Source: CAVUNY01 sp963768585
Lineage (GTDB): Bacteria > Chloroflexota > Anaerolineae > Anaerolineales > Anaerolineaceae
Direction: 5' to 3'
DNA: 64,000 nt
NCBI GenBank assembly: GCA_963768585.1
Contig: CAVYIF010000015.1
Location: 124,001 to 188,000, forward strand
Shown: positions 50,935 to 60,388 of the stretch, in pieces
Layout of the letters: each line of letters begins with the position of its first letter
Position numbering within the stretch: position 1 is the stretch's first letter
Notes under the pieces: model-generated
Told to the model about the DNA's origin: nothing
Seen by the model: the letters and a program-made list of their open reading frames with translations, nothing else
Database searches by the model: none
Program-made: the position numbers and the translations under genes

Positions 50935-53900
50935 TCAGGCTTTTGTGATTTTGTTAATGTTAAAGTGCTGATTGTTCGATAACTGAGCAGTTCCCATATT
51001 CAATAAGAATGTTTTTACCACCTGCGGATCAAAGTGCGTCCCAGAGCCCGATTTGATATACTCGATGGTTCTTTCGTTCGACCAGGCTTTGCGATACGGG
51101 CGGTCGGAAGTAAGGGCATCCCATACGTCCACGACAGCAAAGATGCGCGCCACCAGCGGAATTTGCTCTCCGATCAAACCGCGCGGGTAACCTGTACCAT
51201 CCCATTTTTCATGGTGGCAATAGGGAATATCCAAAGCAAGCCGCAGATAGTGGATGGGAGAAAGCAGTTCATAAGCAAAAGTGGGATGCTTCTTCATCAC
51301 CACCCATTCTTCGTCAATCAACGGCCCTGGCTTGAGCAAAATTCTATCCGGGACGCCCATCTTCCCAATATCATGCAGTAATGTTCCCCGGCGAACATGA
51401 ACCAACTCCTCTTCGGACAGGCCAAATAAAGCGCCCAGTTCCATAGTCAATTCTGTCACCCGTTGTGTATGGCCTTCGGTTTCGTTATCGCGTAAATCCA
51501 GCGCCCGCGACCAACCCTGGATGGTGGCATCGTATGCCTGGAAAAGTTCGGCATTGGAATCCTGTAGATCATTGAATAAGGTAGAATTGTCGATTGCAAA
51601 GGCAGCCTGGTTGGCCAGCGCATGCAGAAATTTTCGCCATTCTTCATTTGATTCGAATTCGGTTCGGTGGAAGAGTTCCAATACGCCTATGATTTGTTCC
51701 TTCACAACAAGCGGTACGGCATAGTAACTAATAAAAGGTTCTTCTGCCAGGGCGCTAGCAAGACGCTTATTTTCATTGTCCTCGGTTAGATTCGAAACAT
51801 GAATTGTCCGCCGTTCGCGTGCAGCCTGACCCGCATAACCTTCTCCGACATGCAGTGATTTTGCTTTCTCGAAAACCTGGGTTCGAAAGCCGCGACCGGT
51901 GATAAATTTAAGCATTTGCGAAGTCGGGTTGAACTGCCAAACAGCGGCTGCATCCACTTTTAATTGCTCTATGGTTTGCGAGAGAAGAATCCCCAGGCTG
52001 ACGACCATATCAGAACTGGAAATAATTGCCAGATCAATCTCGCTCAAGGCAACTAACTGGTGCAAGTGACGCTCGGTTTGTTCTCGCAGCAGCATCCGCC
52101 GGATAGCGACCGCGGCTGAGTCGCCGATAGTTTGAGCCAGGCGTATTTTATTCGGCGTGAACGGCTCTCGACTTTCGTTCCGTACTTCGCCTAACATGAG
52201 TAGCCCTATTAATTTTTCTGGACCCAGAGAAGAATCCCTGATCCGGAGTGGTACTACACACAGCGTTTGAGCAACATCTAAAAGGAGAGCTTTTTTTTTC
52301 TCGCTGCTGATTCCCAGGTCAGTCGCTCGTAAGATAATTGGCTCATTATGTTCTAGCATGTGTTGTGAGTCCGGAAAAAAAGTGACCGGATTTCGATCGC
52401 CGATCCCAAGGTTATGGTTAAGGAATCGGACAGGATAAGCGGCTCGCATAATGTAAGTCTTGTCTTCCAAAAGAGCGATTCTGGCGAAGGTGGTGTGAAT
52501 ACCCTCAACAGCATGGTGATTGATAAGGTCGAGGATATCCTCCAGGTTATCTGCTCCCGCCAGCGAATGAGAGAGCCTGAAAAGTATCGAGAGTTCATCC
52601 TTGCTATTTTTTATCTCTTCGGCTGCCTCTTTGCGTTCAGTGATATTGCGTACAACACCGCGTGTACCTACAATCTGACCGCCTTTGACAATCGCAGTGG
52701 GCTTGATCTCGATAAAAGCGAGGCTTCCATCCGGCCGCACGATCTGGCTGATGATTACTTCCGGAGGGATCCCGGTTTTCATCGCGATGCTGTACCCATC
52801 ATCAGGTCTCACAGGCATGAAATCGAAATCAGAATACTTCCGGCCAATCAATTTCTGGGAGCCTTCAACACCATACATCCGAGCCAGGGCAGAATTGGCA
52901 AAGGTGAAGACTCCCGCCTTATCCGTCACGAAAATCCCATCGTTGACCTCATCGACCAACTCGCGATATTTTTCCTCGCTCAACCGGATTGCTTCTTCTA
53001 TCTGCTTGCGTTCGGTGATGTCAATATAGGTACCAATTACACCAATAACCTCCCCCGTGGAACTTCGTAGAGGCACCTTGCTCGTAAGAAGCGTGATCAT
53101 GTTCCCATCAAGGATTGTCTGCTGTTCTCCGATGTGTAGCTTGGAAGAGTTGCTCTCCATGACCTGGCGATCATCCTCGCGATACGATTCCGCCTGATCG
53201 TGCCACCCCATTTGGTAATCATCTTTTCCAATAATGTCTTTTGAATCTGTAAATCCCGCATCGCTCGCGAATATCGCGTTACAGCCCAGGTAAACGAGAT
53301 CCTTGTTCTTCCAGAATACCCTTACCGGTATCGAGTTGATCACCCCTTCGATGATCAGCAGCGATGTTCGCAGCGCTTCCTCTGACTTTTTGCGATCGGT
53401 TATGTCGCGCGCGTAGAGGTTCACGTAACCCCACTCGATTACAGGAGTGACGAATATTGAGTAAATCTTTCTTTGGCATTCAATATCTACGATTGTGTTT
53501 TTCCCGCTCGCCAGCCCTTGAGCAGCCAAATCACACCAGAACTGGGGAACAGTATCACCCACCGCACATCCCCACATACCCAGGAGCGCTTCACTTGCTG
53601 AGTTGGCATACATCACAATGCCATCTCGGCTCAACCGCAGTACAGGTTCTGGATTTTCAGAGGGGAATTTCGCCAGATTGATAATTTCCTGTTCGGACTG
53701 TTGGCGCGCGGTGACATCCCGGTAATTGATGACCACCGATTGAACCGCTGGCTCATCTAAAAGATTAATCATCGAGCCTTCCATCCAGTGCCAGGCGCCA
53801 TCCTGATGGCGCAAGCGGAACAAGACCTCCTGAACGCTGCCGGATTTTTTTACGGCTTGTTCCAGTAATTGGGCAGCGGTCGCCCGATCTTCCGGATGAC

Positions 53901-54816
53901 AAAGATCCAGGATGTTATTACCGATAAACGAATTGGGCGGGTAACCTGGTGGCTGGAGTGATGTCGAGGTTTCATAGATAATCGTTCCGTCCGAGTTAAC
54001 CAGGAAAATTCCTTCCAGGCTGTATTTTACGAGTGCTCGGAAACGTTTTTCATTCTTTTGCAACACTTCATCTGCTTGCTTGCGCTCGGTGATGTCATTT
54101 GAAAGAATGCACAAACCATTTGGTGAAGGCTGTATCCTCATTTCAAACCACCCCTTGGAGTCATCAGGGTATTTGAATTCATTCACGATGGTTTGTGACT
54201 TGCGCTCATCCATACAACGCCGTAACACGGCAAACATGTCTGTCTTTTCGATGCCAGGATAGCACTCCATCATCGTATGCCCGAGTAATTCCTCTTTTTT
54301 TAATTTGGCTTGATGGGCCGCGGAATTGTTAATGAAAAGATAGCGCCAGTCATACCCGATAATCTGGCAGCCTTCCATCAAGTTTTCGAGCGTGTTGTGA
54401 TAGTTTTCCTCGCTCTTCAGCAGGGTATTTTCCACCCTTCTGCGCGCAGCGATGTCACGGATATTACATTGAATAACATTCTTGTTGGCCACCTGATAGA
54501 CGTTGCTGACGAATTCTACTTGAATCAGCTTTCCATCCTTCGCTTTGAGCGGCAAGTCATCGTAGCGGATGTATTCATTCTTCTGCAATGCTTTGAAGGC
54601 ATCCTGACTGGCTTCAATATCCTTGAAGGCGCCAACTTCCCAGAGTTTCTTTTTAATAAACTCCTCGTGCGAATAGCCCAGCAATTTTGTCAAATATGGG
54701 TTGACATCCTCGACCAGTCCTGTATTGGCATCGAGTAATAAAATCCCATCCTGAGCTGCTTCAAACAGGCGCCGGTAACGAAGCTCTGAATCTTTCAATG
54801 ATTGCATGACCATCAT
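50935..54816 (-). CDS. Multi-PAS/GAF protein with HD-GYP c-di-GMP phosphodiesterase domain
   Basis: A 1293-residue cytoplasmic protein without a membrane helix. Six PAS domains (about 12-125, 136-248, 258-373, 383-475, 485-603, 616-728) are followed by two GAF domains (about 740-910 and 920-1080) and an HD-GYP domain (about 1090-1270) with H1148-D1149 and the metal-site HHEKWDGTGYP at 1201-1211. HD-GYP proteins hydrolyse c-di-GMP to pGpG or GMP, so this is a signalling enzyme that integrates several inputs. No diguanylate cyclase (GGDEF) or receiver is present. Linkers carry the typical DITERK motif. The start could be M1, M2 or M4 near 54816. Neighbours give no clue to the input. Confidence 0.9.
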   Translation of the reverse strand: MMVMQSLKDSELRYRRLFEAAQDGILLLDANTGLVEDVNPYLTKLLGYSHEEFIKKKLWEVGAFKDIEASQDAFKALQKNEYIRYDDLPLKAKDGKLIQVEFVSNVYQVANKNVIQCNIRDIAARRRVENTLLKSEENYHNTLENLMEGCQIIGYDWRYLFINNSAAHQAKLKKEELLGHTMMECYPGIEKTDMFAVLRRCMDERKSQTIVNEFKYPDDSKGWFEMRIQPSPNGLCILSNDITERKQADEVLQKNEKRFRALVKYSLEGIFLVNSDGTIIYETSTSLQPPGYPPNSFIGNNILDLCHPEDRATAAQLLEQAVKKSGSVQEVLFRLRHQDGAWHWMEGSMINLLDEPAVQSVVINYRDVTARQQSEQEIINLAKFPSENPEPVLRLSRDGIVMYANSASEALLGMWGCAVGDTVPQFWCDLAAQGLASGKNTIVDIECQRKIYSIFVTPVIEWGYVNLYARDITDRKKSEEALRTSLLIIEGVINSIPVRVFWKNKDLVYLGCNAIFASDAGFTDSKDIIGKDDYQMGWHDQAESYREDDRQVMESNSSKLHIGEQQTILDGNMITLLTSKVPLRSSTGEVIGVIGTYIDITERKQIEEAIRLSEEKYRELVDEVNDGIFVTDKAGVFTFANSALARMYGVEGSQKLIGRKYSDFDFMPVRPDDGYSIAMKTGIPPEVIISQIVRPDGSLAFIEIKPTAIVKGGQIVGTRGVVRNITERKEAAEEIKNSKDELSILFRLSHSLAGADNLEDILDLINHHAVEGIHTTFARIALLEDKTYIMRAAYPVRFLNHNLGIGDRNPVTFFPDSQHMLEHNEPIILRATDLGISSEKKKALLLDVAQTLCVVPLRIRDSSLGPEKLIGLLMLGEVRNESREPFTPNKIRLAQTIGDSAAVAIRRMLLREQTERHLHQLVALSEIDLAIISSSDMVVSLGILLSQTIEQLKVDAAAVWQFNPTSQMLKFITGRGFRTQVFEKAKSLHVGEGYAGQAARERRTIHVSNLTEDNENKRLASALAEEPFISYYAVPLVVKEQIIGVLELFHRTEFESNEEWRKFLHALANQAAFAIDNSTLFNDLQDSNAELFQAYDATIQGWSRALDLRDNETEGHTQRVTELTMELGALFGLSEEELVHVRRGTLLHDIGKMGVPDRILLKPGPLIDEEWVVMKKHPTFAYELLSPIHYLRLALDIPYCHHEKWDGTGYPRGLIGEQIPLVARIFAVVDVWDALTSDRPYRKAWSNERTIEYIKSGSGTHFDPQVVKTFLLNMGTAQLSNNQHFNINKITKA

Positions 54817-55308
54817 CTCTACTTTTTAAGCTGGCCCTTTTACATATCCTTTTCCAGCTTTGCTGTGATTTATCCCTGGACGATATAGAATACATCACTG
54901 CGATTAGGTGTTAAGCATCTTTCTTGTGTAAAGTAGTAATTTTCTAAGTTACATCTTATCAAATGGAGCCTATATATGTTCCTGACAAAACCTATAAAAA
55001 ACCTATAAATCTCTCCTGGCCTGAGCCATTACACTATTTGCTTGAAATGTCGATGGAAACCTTTTCTCATTCGTTTTGTCCGAAATTGTGGATAATAACT
55101 TACAAATGTCCGGCTTTTACAGCAACAAAGAGCAAATGCAAAAACGGATGAAGCAGGCTGTACCAGTTCCAGATGTTGAGCTGTTTGAAAGGTGCTGGAA
55201 ACCATTGAAATATTTTCCACCATCAATAACTGTATTGAGGATATTTTTGATTATCTGGTGAAATAAACACTGTCCCGTTCTAAGGGGACCGCAGTTCTAT
55301 GGGCCAAC
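54817..55308. other. Intergenic, no gene supported
   Basis: A 62-residue frame at 54963-55151 lacks a ribosome binding site and family similarity, so it is not accepted. No clear promoter or hairpin was found. It separates the HD-GYP gene from the palindromic element. Confidence 0.4.
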
Positions 55309-55518
55309 AATTTTTGGGTGCATTCACGTTCTGGGGTACCTACCCATCCCCCCGTCCCCCTTCCCAATGGGAAGGGGGTGAATCCAAGAGGTTTGGGGAT
55401 TTTGATGGCACTTTGTGCCATCAAAATCCCCAAGTTCCTCGTTCTCCCCGCCCCTTGAGGGGCGGGGCTGGGGGTGGGGTGAATTCGCCCCAGGATAGAA
55501 ATGCACCCCAATTTTTTT
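55309..55518. repeat. Large composite palindromic element, MITE-like
   Basis: A roughly 210-base symmetrical element. The outer ends are related inverted repeats: AATTTTTGGGTGCATT on the left and, on the complement, AAAATTGGGGTGCATT at the right. Inside are three perfect hairpins: CCCCCTTCCC (55356-55365/55369-55378), a 19-bp stem at 55393-55411/55415-55433 with a three-base TTT loop, and CCCCGCCCC (55446-55454/55459-55467). It has no coding capacity and could be a non-autonomous mobile element or a structured transcript. No second copy is seen here. Confidence 0.6.
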
Positions 55519-55885
55519 CATGCTTGACAATCCTTGCTAGTTCAGGTAAATTAGAACACAGATGGTTCACCCATCAACATTCTATCGAAGGAGATGGTAT
55601 CACATGGCAGCCCAAATGAACAAAGTAATGCCTGTTATGTGAGTCCATCCCCAGTCTGAACCAACTCTTTGATTTCCAAATGACCTGAATTATCAGCCGC
55701 GGGTGTGCTCATGCCTCGTGGCTTTTTGTTTCCCTGCCGGTCAAACAGGGATCCATGCCCACCGCTCGCCCCTTCACCACTTCTGGTGCACCCGGGGTGC
55801 GGGCGGGCGGATGGGATGCGTTGAAGAGCGCAGCCGCGATCTCAATCGTGGTTTTTTTTGTTAAAAATATGGAGCCCGCAGTTTC
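55519..55885 (+). other. Intergenic leader of the ABC exporter gene
   Basis: No gene is supported in 367 bases. The end contains a GGAG at 55871-55874, 11 bases before the ABC gene's ATG, which is a rather distant ribosome binding site. Several C-rich and G-rich strings near 55740-55830 lack a clear structure. Confidence 0.4.
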
Positions 55886-57649
55886 ATGAATCCTCGCACC
55901 AAGAAATTTCTCTCGTACTACAAACCCTATTTAAGACTGTTTTTTTCAGTGCTGATCTGCGCATTTTTGGTGGCTGCCATCACGCTCATCTTCCCATTAT
56001 GCATCCGCTATATCACAAAGAATGTTCTGGAGGGCCACCTGCCGGATGCGACCAACCAGATTTTTCAGATAGGTGCTTTCATGCTCGCGCTGGTCGTTGT
56101 CCAAACTGCCTGCAGCTTCTACGTGGATTATCGCGGTCATGCCATGGGGGCCATGATGGAAAGCGACATGCGCAGCGAACTGTTCGCCCATTTTCAAAAA
56201 TTATCATTTCGTTTTTATGATGAGCAAAGAACCGGGCAGTTAATGTCCAGAATCACGAATGATCTGTTTTCCCTGGCAGAGCTGTATCACCACGGTCCTG
56301 AAGATTACATCATCTATCTGATAAAGTTTATCGGCGCATTTATGATTTTGATCGCCATCAACGTTAAACTCACCCTGGCTGTGTTTGTCTTTTTACCGGT
56401 CATGGCGGTTTTTGCGCTCTATGTGAATAAACATTTGCACGCGGCATTTAAAAGAAACCGGGAGGCGATTGGCGATATCAATGCCCAGGTTGAGGACAAC
56501 CTTTCCGGCATCCGGGTGGTGAAATCGTTTGCCAATGAAGAAACGGAAAAGAAAAAATTTGCAGTTGAAAACAACCGCTTTCTCGAGAGCAGAAAAAATG
56601 GCTACAAGATGGAGTCTTATTTATACCAGGGCGTAGGTACGATCACGCAGCTGATTATGGTCACGGTGATTGTCCTGGGCGGAGTCAGTATTGTCAATGC
56701 CACTTTAGATTTAGCAGATTTGATCACATTTTTACTGTATATCGGTTATTTGATCGAGCCCATTCAAAAATTAACCCACATGACCGAGCAGTACCAGGAA
56801 GGCATTACCGGGTTTGAACGTTTTATGGAAATTTTGGAGGTAGAACCAGATATTCAAGACTCAGCCGATGCAATTGAATTTAAAAGGGTTCAAGGAAATA
56901 TTGAATTTAAAAATGTGGGCTTCAGGTATAACCAGAACCATGCCTATATCTTGAAAGACATTTCTCTGAACGTCAAAGCCGGGGATATGATCGCCCTGGT
57001 GGGATCTTCCGGGGTGGGCAAAACAACCTTATGCTCCCTGATTCCCCGCTTTTATGATGTAAGCGAGGGAAAAATAACCCTGGACGGCATCGATATCCGG
57101 GATGCGACTTTGCGTTCATTACGAAGAAATATTGGAGTTGTCCATCAAGACGTCTATTTGTTTGCCGGGACCGTCCTGGAGAATATTCGTTATGGTAAAC
57201 CGGATGCCAGCACCGCCCAAATTATGGATGCGGCGAGAAAGGCCAATGCCCATGATTTTATTATGGCGCTGCCGGAAAAATACGATACCTATATCGGCCA
57301 GCGAGGCGTTAAATTATCTGGCGGGCAAAAACAGCGCCTGAGCATTGCCCGGGTTTTCCTCAAAAACCCACCCGTGCTCATTTTCGATGAGGCCACCAGT
57401 GCATTGGATAATGAAAGCGAAAAAGTGGTTCAAGAATCCTTGGAAAACCTGGCAAAGGACCGCACATCATTTATTATCGCTCACCGTTTATCCACCATTC
57501 GCAACGCAAAAAGGATCCTGGTTTTAACCGATCGCGGGATTGATGAACAGGGCACGCATGATGAATTAATGCGCCTGGATGGGAACTACGCCCGGTTGTT
57601 TAAAATGCAATTTAACGACACCTTCGTGAATAATGGCTTCACGGGATAG
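55886..57649 (+). CDS. ABC transporter, fused permease and ATPase (exporter type)
   Basis: A 587-residue half-transporter of the MsbA/LmrA type. Six membrane segments (about 20-310) are followed by the ATPase with Walker A GSSGVGKTT, the signature LSGGQKQRLSIARVF, Walker B PVLIFDEATSALD, and the H-loop IIAHRLSTIR. It should form a homodimer or pair with another half-transporter and export lipid, drug or peptide; the substrate is unknown. It stands alone on its strand. Its composition is AT-richer than the trp genes downstream. Confidence 0.9.
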   Translation: MNPRTKKFLSYYKPYLRLFFSVLICAFLVAAITLIFPLCIRYITKNVLEGHLPDATNQIFQIGAFMLALVVVQTACSFYVDYRGHAMGAMMESDMRSELFAHFQKLSFRFYDEQRTGQLMSRITNDLFSLAELYHHGPEDYIIYLIKFIGAFMILIAINVKLTLAVFVFLPVMAVFALYVNKHLHAAFKRNREAIGDINAQVEDNLSGIRVVKSFANEETEKKKFAVENNRFLESRKNGYKMESYLYQGVGTITQLIMVTVIVLGGVSIVNATLDLADLITFLLYIGYLIEPIQKLTHMTEQYQEGITGFERFMEILEVEPDIQDSADAIEFKRVQGNIEFKNVGFRYNQNHAYILKDISLNVKAGDMIALVGSSGVGKTTLCSLIPRFYDVSEGKITLDGIDIRDATLRSLRRNIGVVHQDVYLFAGTVLENIRYGKPDASTAQIMDAARKANAHDFIMALPEKYDTYIGQRGVKLSGGQKQRLSIARVFLKNPPVLIFDEATSALDNESEKVVQESLENLAKDRTSFIIAHRLSTIRNAKRILVLTDRGIDEQGTHDELMRLDGNYARLFKMQFNDTFVNNGFTG

Positions 57650-57690
57650 TGCTCGTGTTGAATGTTTACTGTTTTTCTCCAAATTCATCC

Positions 57691-57719
57691 TTGACATTGC
57701 ACCCAAAACTTGCTATAAA
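57691..57719 (+). promoter_or_regulatory. Sigma70-type promoter of the trp T-box operon
   Basis: A perfect TTGACA (57691-57696) and TATAAA (57714-57719) with an optimal 17-base spacer. TGC precedes the -10, giving an extended form. The expected transcript start is near 57726. Confidence 0.8.
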
Positions 57720-57725
57720 TGTGCG

Positions 57726-58060
57726 AACAACTGAGTAAGAAAAGCTGTGAAGAGAACGAGTACGCGCTGGACCGGCGGTCCAGAGAGCAGTTGAACGGTG
57801 AGAACACTGCCCGTGCGCCGGCGCCGAATGGATCTCAGAGCTGCAGGATGAAAGGGAGCATATTCCGAGTATTCCGCGCCGGGGCTGCCGCCGTTATCTG
57901 GGCAAAGAGTATAACCGGGTCGATTTCCGGCGTACTCGATGAGTGAGGCTGGCCTTTGAAAACCGTCGTCATCACGGCGGTTTTTTATTTCGAATGGCAA
58001 CCTCAATTTGGGTGGCACCACGGGTAACCTCTCTCGTCCCAAACGACGGAGAGGTCTTTT
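57726..58060 (+). ncRNA. Tryptophan-specific T-box leader
   Basis: The leader before trpE has class I T-box landmarks. Stem I carries an AGTA-type S-turn (GAGTACG), the CAGAGAGC and GGTGAGAAC loop elements, and a specifier segment GAATGGATC with TGG (Trp) at 57829-57831. A stem III-like hairpin lies at 57959-57984. The T-box sequence is TTTGGGTGGCACCACGGG at 58007-58024, with GGTGG to pair with the tRNA acceptor end. It should sense uncharged tRNA-Trp and permit read-through into trpE-trpG when tryptophan is scarce. The stem III hairpin itself ends in TTTTTT, which is unusual. Confidence 0.85.
58027..58060 (+). terminator. T-box-controlled intrinsic terminator
   Basis: Arms ACCTCTC-T-CGTC and GACG-GAGAGGT, with a bulged T at 58034 and a six-base loop, followed by CTTTT. 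It overlaps the 3' end of the T-box conserved sequence only slightly, so the antiterminator and terminator are mutually exclusive as expected. Confidence 0.8.
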
Positions 58061-58113
58061 GTTAATTGCAGCGCCCTCGCGGGCGTACAGTCAGTTGCAA
58101 CGAGGAGAATATG

Positions 58114-59628
58114 ATGCTGACCCAGGCTCAATCCAATCTCGATTTCCAGACCCGCGCCCCGCTCAAACCGCTGGTGCGCGAACTGCCCGCCGATCTTGAA
58201 ACCCCGGTTTCTACCTACCTCAAGCTGGCCGGTTCGGGACCGTCTTTCCTGCTCGAGTCGGTCACCGGCGGCGAACAGGTGGCGCGCTATTCTTTTATCG
58301 GTGTCCATCCCAGCCAGGCTTTCGTCCTGCGCGGGGAGCAGGTCGAAGTCCACACCCTGAACGGTCTCTCTCCGGAGCGAAGCGTGGGCGTGGAAATCCG
58401 CACCGCACCGGACCCTCTGGCAGCCCTGGAGGCCGAACTGGCGCGCCGCCCGGTCGAGACGCTGCCCGGCATGCCGCGCTTTGCCGGGGGATTGGCCGGC
58501 TACCTTAACTACGAGATGATGCGCTTTTTCGAGCCCAGCGTGGCCTTGCGCCCTCACGCCAGCCTGCCGGATGCCATCTTCCTGCTGGCCGATACCCTGG
58601 TAGCCTTCGACCATGCCTTTGGCCGCCTGCTGCTGATTGCCAACCCCGACCCCGACCTGCCCGCCGAAGCAGCCCAGGCCGCGGCTGAAGCCCGCCTGGA
58701 TGCGCTGCAGGCCCGCCTGTCCGGCCCACTTCCCGCCCGCCCGCCCGCCAAAATTGACGCCGTGCCCTCCTCAGAGATGCGCGCCAATATGACCCGCGCC
58801 CAGTACACCGCCGCAGTGGCCGCCGCCAAGGAGTACATCGCCGCCGGGGATATCTTCCAGGTGGTGCTTTCACAGCGCCTCAGCCGGCAGACCAGCGCCC
58901 GGCCGTTCGATATCTACCGCACCCTGCGCCGGCTCAACCCCTCCCCTTACATGTTCTTTTTCGATTTCGATACCCTGGCTGGCGGTGAGCCGCTGCGCCT
59001 GATCGGCGCATCGCCGGAGATGCACGTGCGCCTCGAAGGGCGCACCGCCACCATCCGTCCCATCGCCGGCACCCGCCCGCGCGGCAAAACCCCGGCCGAG
59101 GATGAGACCCTGGAAAAAGATCTGCTGGCCGATCCCAAGGAACGCGCCGAACACGTGATGCTGGTTGACCTGGCGCGCAACGACCTGGGCCGGGTGTGTG
59201 AGTACGGCACGGTGCATGTGCCCGAGCTAATGGGGGTGGAGCGCTACTCGCACGTCATGCATATCAGCTCGCAGGTGGAAGGCCGCCTGCGCCCCGAATT
59301 CAACGCATTTGACCTGATGCGCGCCTCCTTTCCCGCCGGGACGGTCAGCGGCGCGCCCAAGATCCGCGCCATGCAGATCATCGATGAGCTGGAAGGCCAG
59401 CCGCGCGGACCCTATGCCGGGGCGGTGGGCTACTTCGCCGCTGACGGCTCGATGGATACCTGCATCGCCATTCGCACCCTGACCATGCGCGGCGCGGAGA
59501 TCAGCGTGCAGGCCGGGGCGGGCATCGTGGCCGATTCCGACCCGGAACGCGAGTACGAAGAGACCATCAACAAGGCCCGCGCCCTGGCGCAGGCCGTAGA
59601 AATGACCGAAAAATCACAGGAAGTGTGA
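58114..59628 (+). CDS. trpE: Anthranilate synthase component I
   Basis: A 504-residue TrpE, making anthranilate from chorismate with ammonia supplied by TrpG. C-terminal catalytic motifs include PSPYMFFFDF, IGASPEMHVRLEGR, IAGTRPRGKTPAEDE, DLARNDLGRVCEYGTV, and FPAGTVSGAPKIRAMQIIDELE. The Trp-inhibition segment LESVTGGEQVARYSFIG is near the N-terminus, so feedback inhibition is likely in addition to the T-box control. Two ATG codons lie at 58111 and 58114; 58114 is better spaced from AGGAG (58103-58107). TrpG follows after seven bases. Confidence 0.95.
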   Translation: MLTQAQSNLDFQTRAPLKPLVRELPADLETPVSTYLKLAGSGPSFLLESVTGGEQVARYSFIGVHPSQAFVLRGEQVEVHTLNGLSPERSVGVEIRTAPDPLAALEAELARRPVETLPGMPRFAGGLAGYLNYEMMRFFEPSVALRPHASLPDAIFLLADTLVAFDHAFGRLLLIANPDPDLPAEAAQAAAEARLDALQARLSGPLPARPPAKIDAVPSSEMRANMTRAQYTAAVAAAKEYIAAGDIFQVVLSQRLSRQTSARPFDIYRTLRRLNPSPYMFFFDFDTLAGGEPLRLIGASPEMHVRLEGRTATIRPIAGTRPRGKTPAEDETLEKDLLADPKERAEHVMLVDLARNDLGRVCEYGTVHVPELMGVERYSHVMHISSQVEGRLRPEFNAFDLMRASFPAGTVSGAPKIRAMQIIDELEGQPRGPYAGAVGYFAADGSMDTCIAIRTLTMRGAEISVQAGAGIVADSDPEREYEETINKARALAQAVEMTEKSQEV

Positions 59629-59635
59629 GGATAAA

Positions 59636-60196
59636 ATGCTGGCAGTCATCGATAACTACAATTCGTTTACCTACAATCTGGTACAGTACCTGGGCGAGTT
59701 GGGGCAGGAAATCCGCGTCTTTCGCAACGACCAGGTCACGGCGGCAGAACTGGAAGCGCTGCACCCCAGCCACATTGTGATCTCTCCCGGCCCGGGCGAT
59801 CCGGGCGACGCGGGGGTTTCCAACGAGGTCATCCGCCGCATGGGGCCCCATACCCCCTTGCTGGGGGTGTGCCTGGGACACCAGTGCATCGGCGAGGTCT
59901 ACGGCGGGCAGGTGGTGCGCGCGCCGTACCTGATGCACGGCAAGACCTCGCCCATCGTCCACGACGGCACCGACCTCTTCGCCGGGCTGCCTTCACCCTT
60001 CGATGCCACCCGCTACCACTCGCTGGTGGTCGAAGAACCCCTGCCCGAGGCCCTCACCCCCACCGCTGCCACGCCCTCCGGCGAATTGATGGCCTTGCGC
60101 CACAAAACCTATCCGGTCTACGGCGTGCAGTTCCACCCCGAGTCGATCCTGACCGCCGCCGGCAAGCAGCTGTTGGGCAATTTCTTGAAGATGTGA
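59636..60196 (+). CDS. trpG: Anthranilate synthase component II (glutamine amidotransferase)
   Basis: A 186-residue class I glutamine amidotransferase that supplies ammonia to TrpE. The nucleophile is C79 in GVCLGHQCIG, and the His/Glu pair is in FHPESILT near residue 169. The opening LAVIDNYNSFTYNLVQYLGELG is diagnostic. TrpG often also serves PabB for folate. No trpD, trpC, trpF, trpB or trpA follows, so the rest of the pathway must lie elsewhere. Starts at ATG 59636 after GTGAGGATAAA. Confidence 0.94.
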   Translation: MLAVIDNYNSFTYNLVQYLGELGQEIRVFRNDQVTAAELEALHPSHIVISPGPGDPGDAGVSNEVIRRMGPHTPLLGVCLGHQCIGEVYGGQVVRAPYLMHGKTSPIVHDGTDLFAGLPSPFDATRYHSLVVEEPLPEALTPTAATPSGELMALRHKTYPVYGVQFHPESILTAAGKQLLGNFLKM

Positions 60197-60324
60197 CGAT
60201 CATTCAGTTCGAAATATTTACGCACGATCTTTAAAATTCGCAGACCAACGCCGGTGGTCGGGGGTTGGCCTGTATCTGGAGAGGATCGCCGATTCCCTTC
60301 TAAACTTGAACCAGTCCTTAAAAA

Positions 60325-60358
60325 GATGCTGCCCAAATCGTTGGATTTGGGCAGCATC
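60325..60358 (-). terminator. Hairpin terminator between trpG and SGNH gene
   Basis: Perfect 15-bp stem (GATGCTGCCCAAATC and its complement, GTTG loop). The minus strand has TTTTT directly after it, so it is the better terminator for the SGNH-like gene; it may also end the trp transcript on the plus strand. Confidence 0.75.
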
Positions 60359-60388
60359 CCGTTCCTCAAGCAAGGTTCTCAAGGCGGC

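Noticed and set aside
54963..55151. Possible 62-residue gene between the HD-GYP gene and the palindrome
   Set aside because: No ribosome binding site, no motif and no neighbour support.
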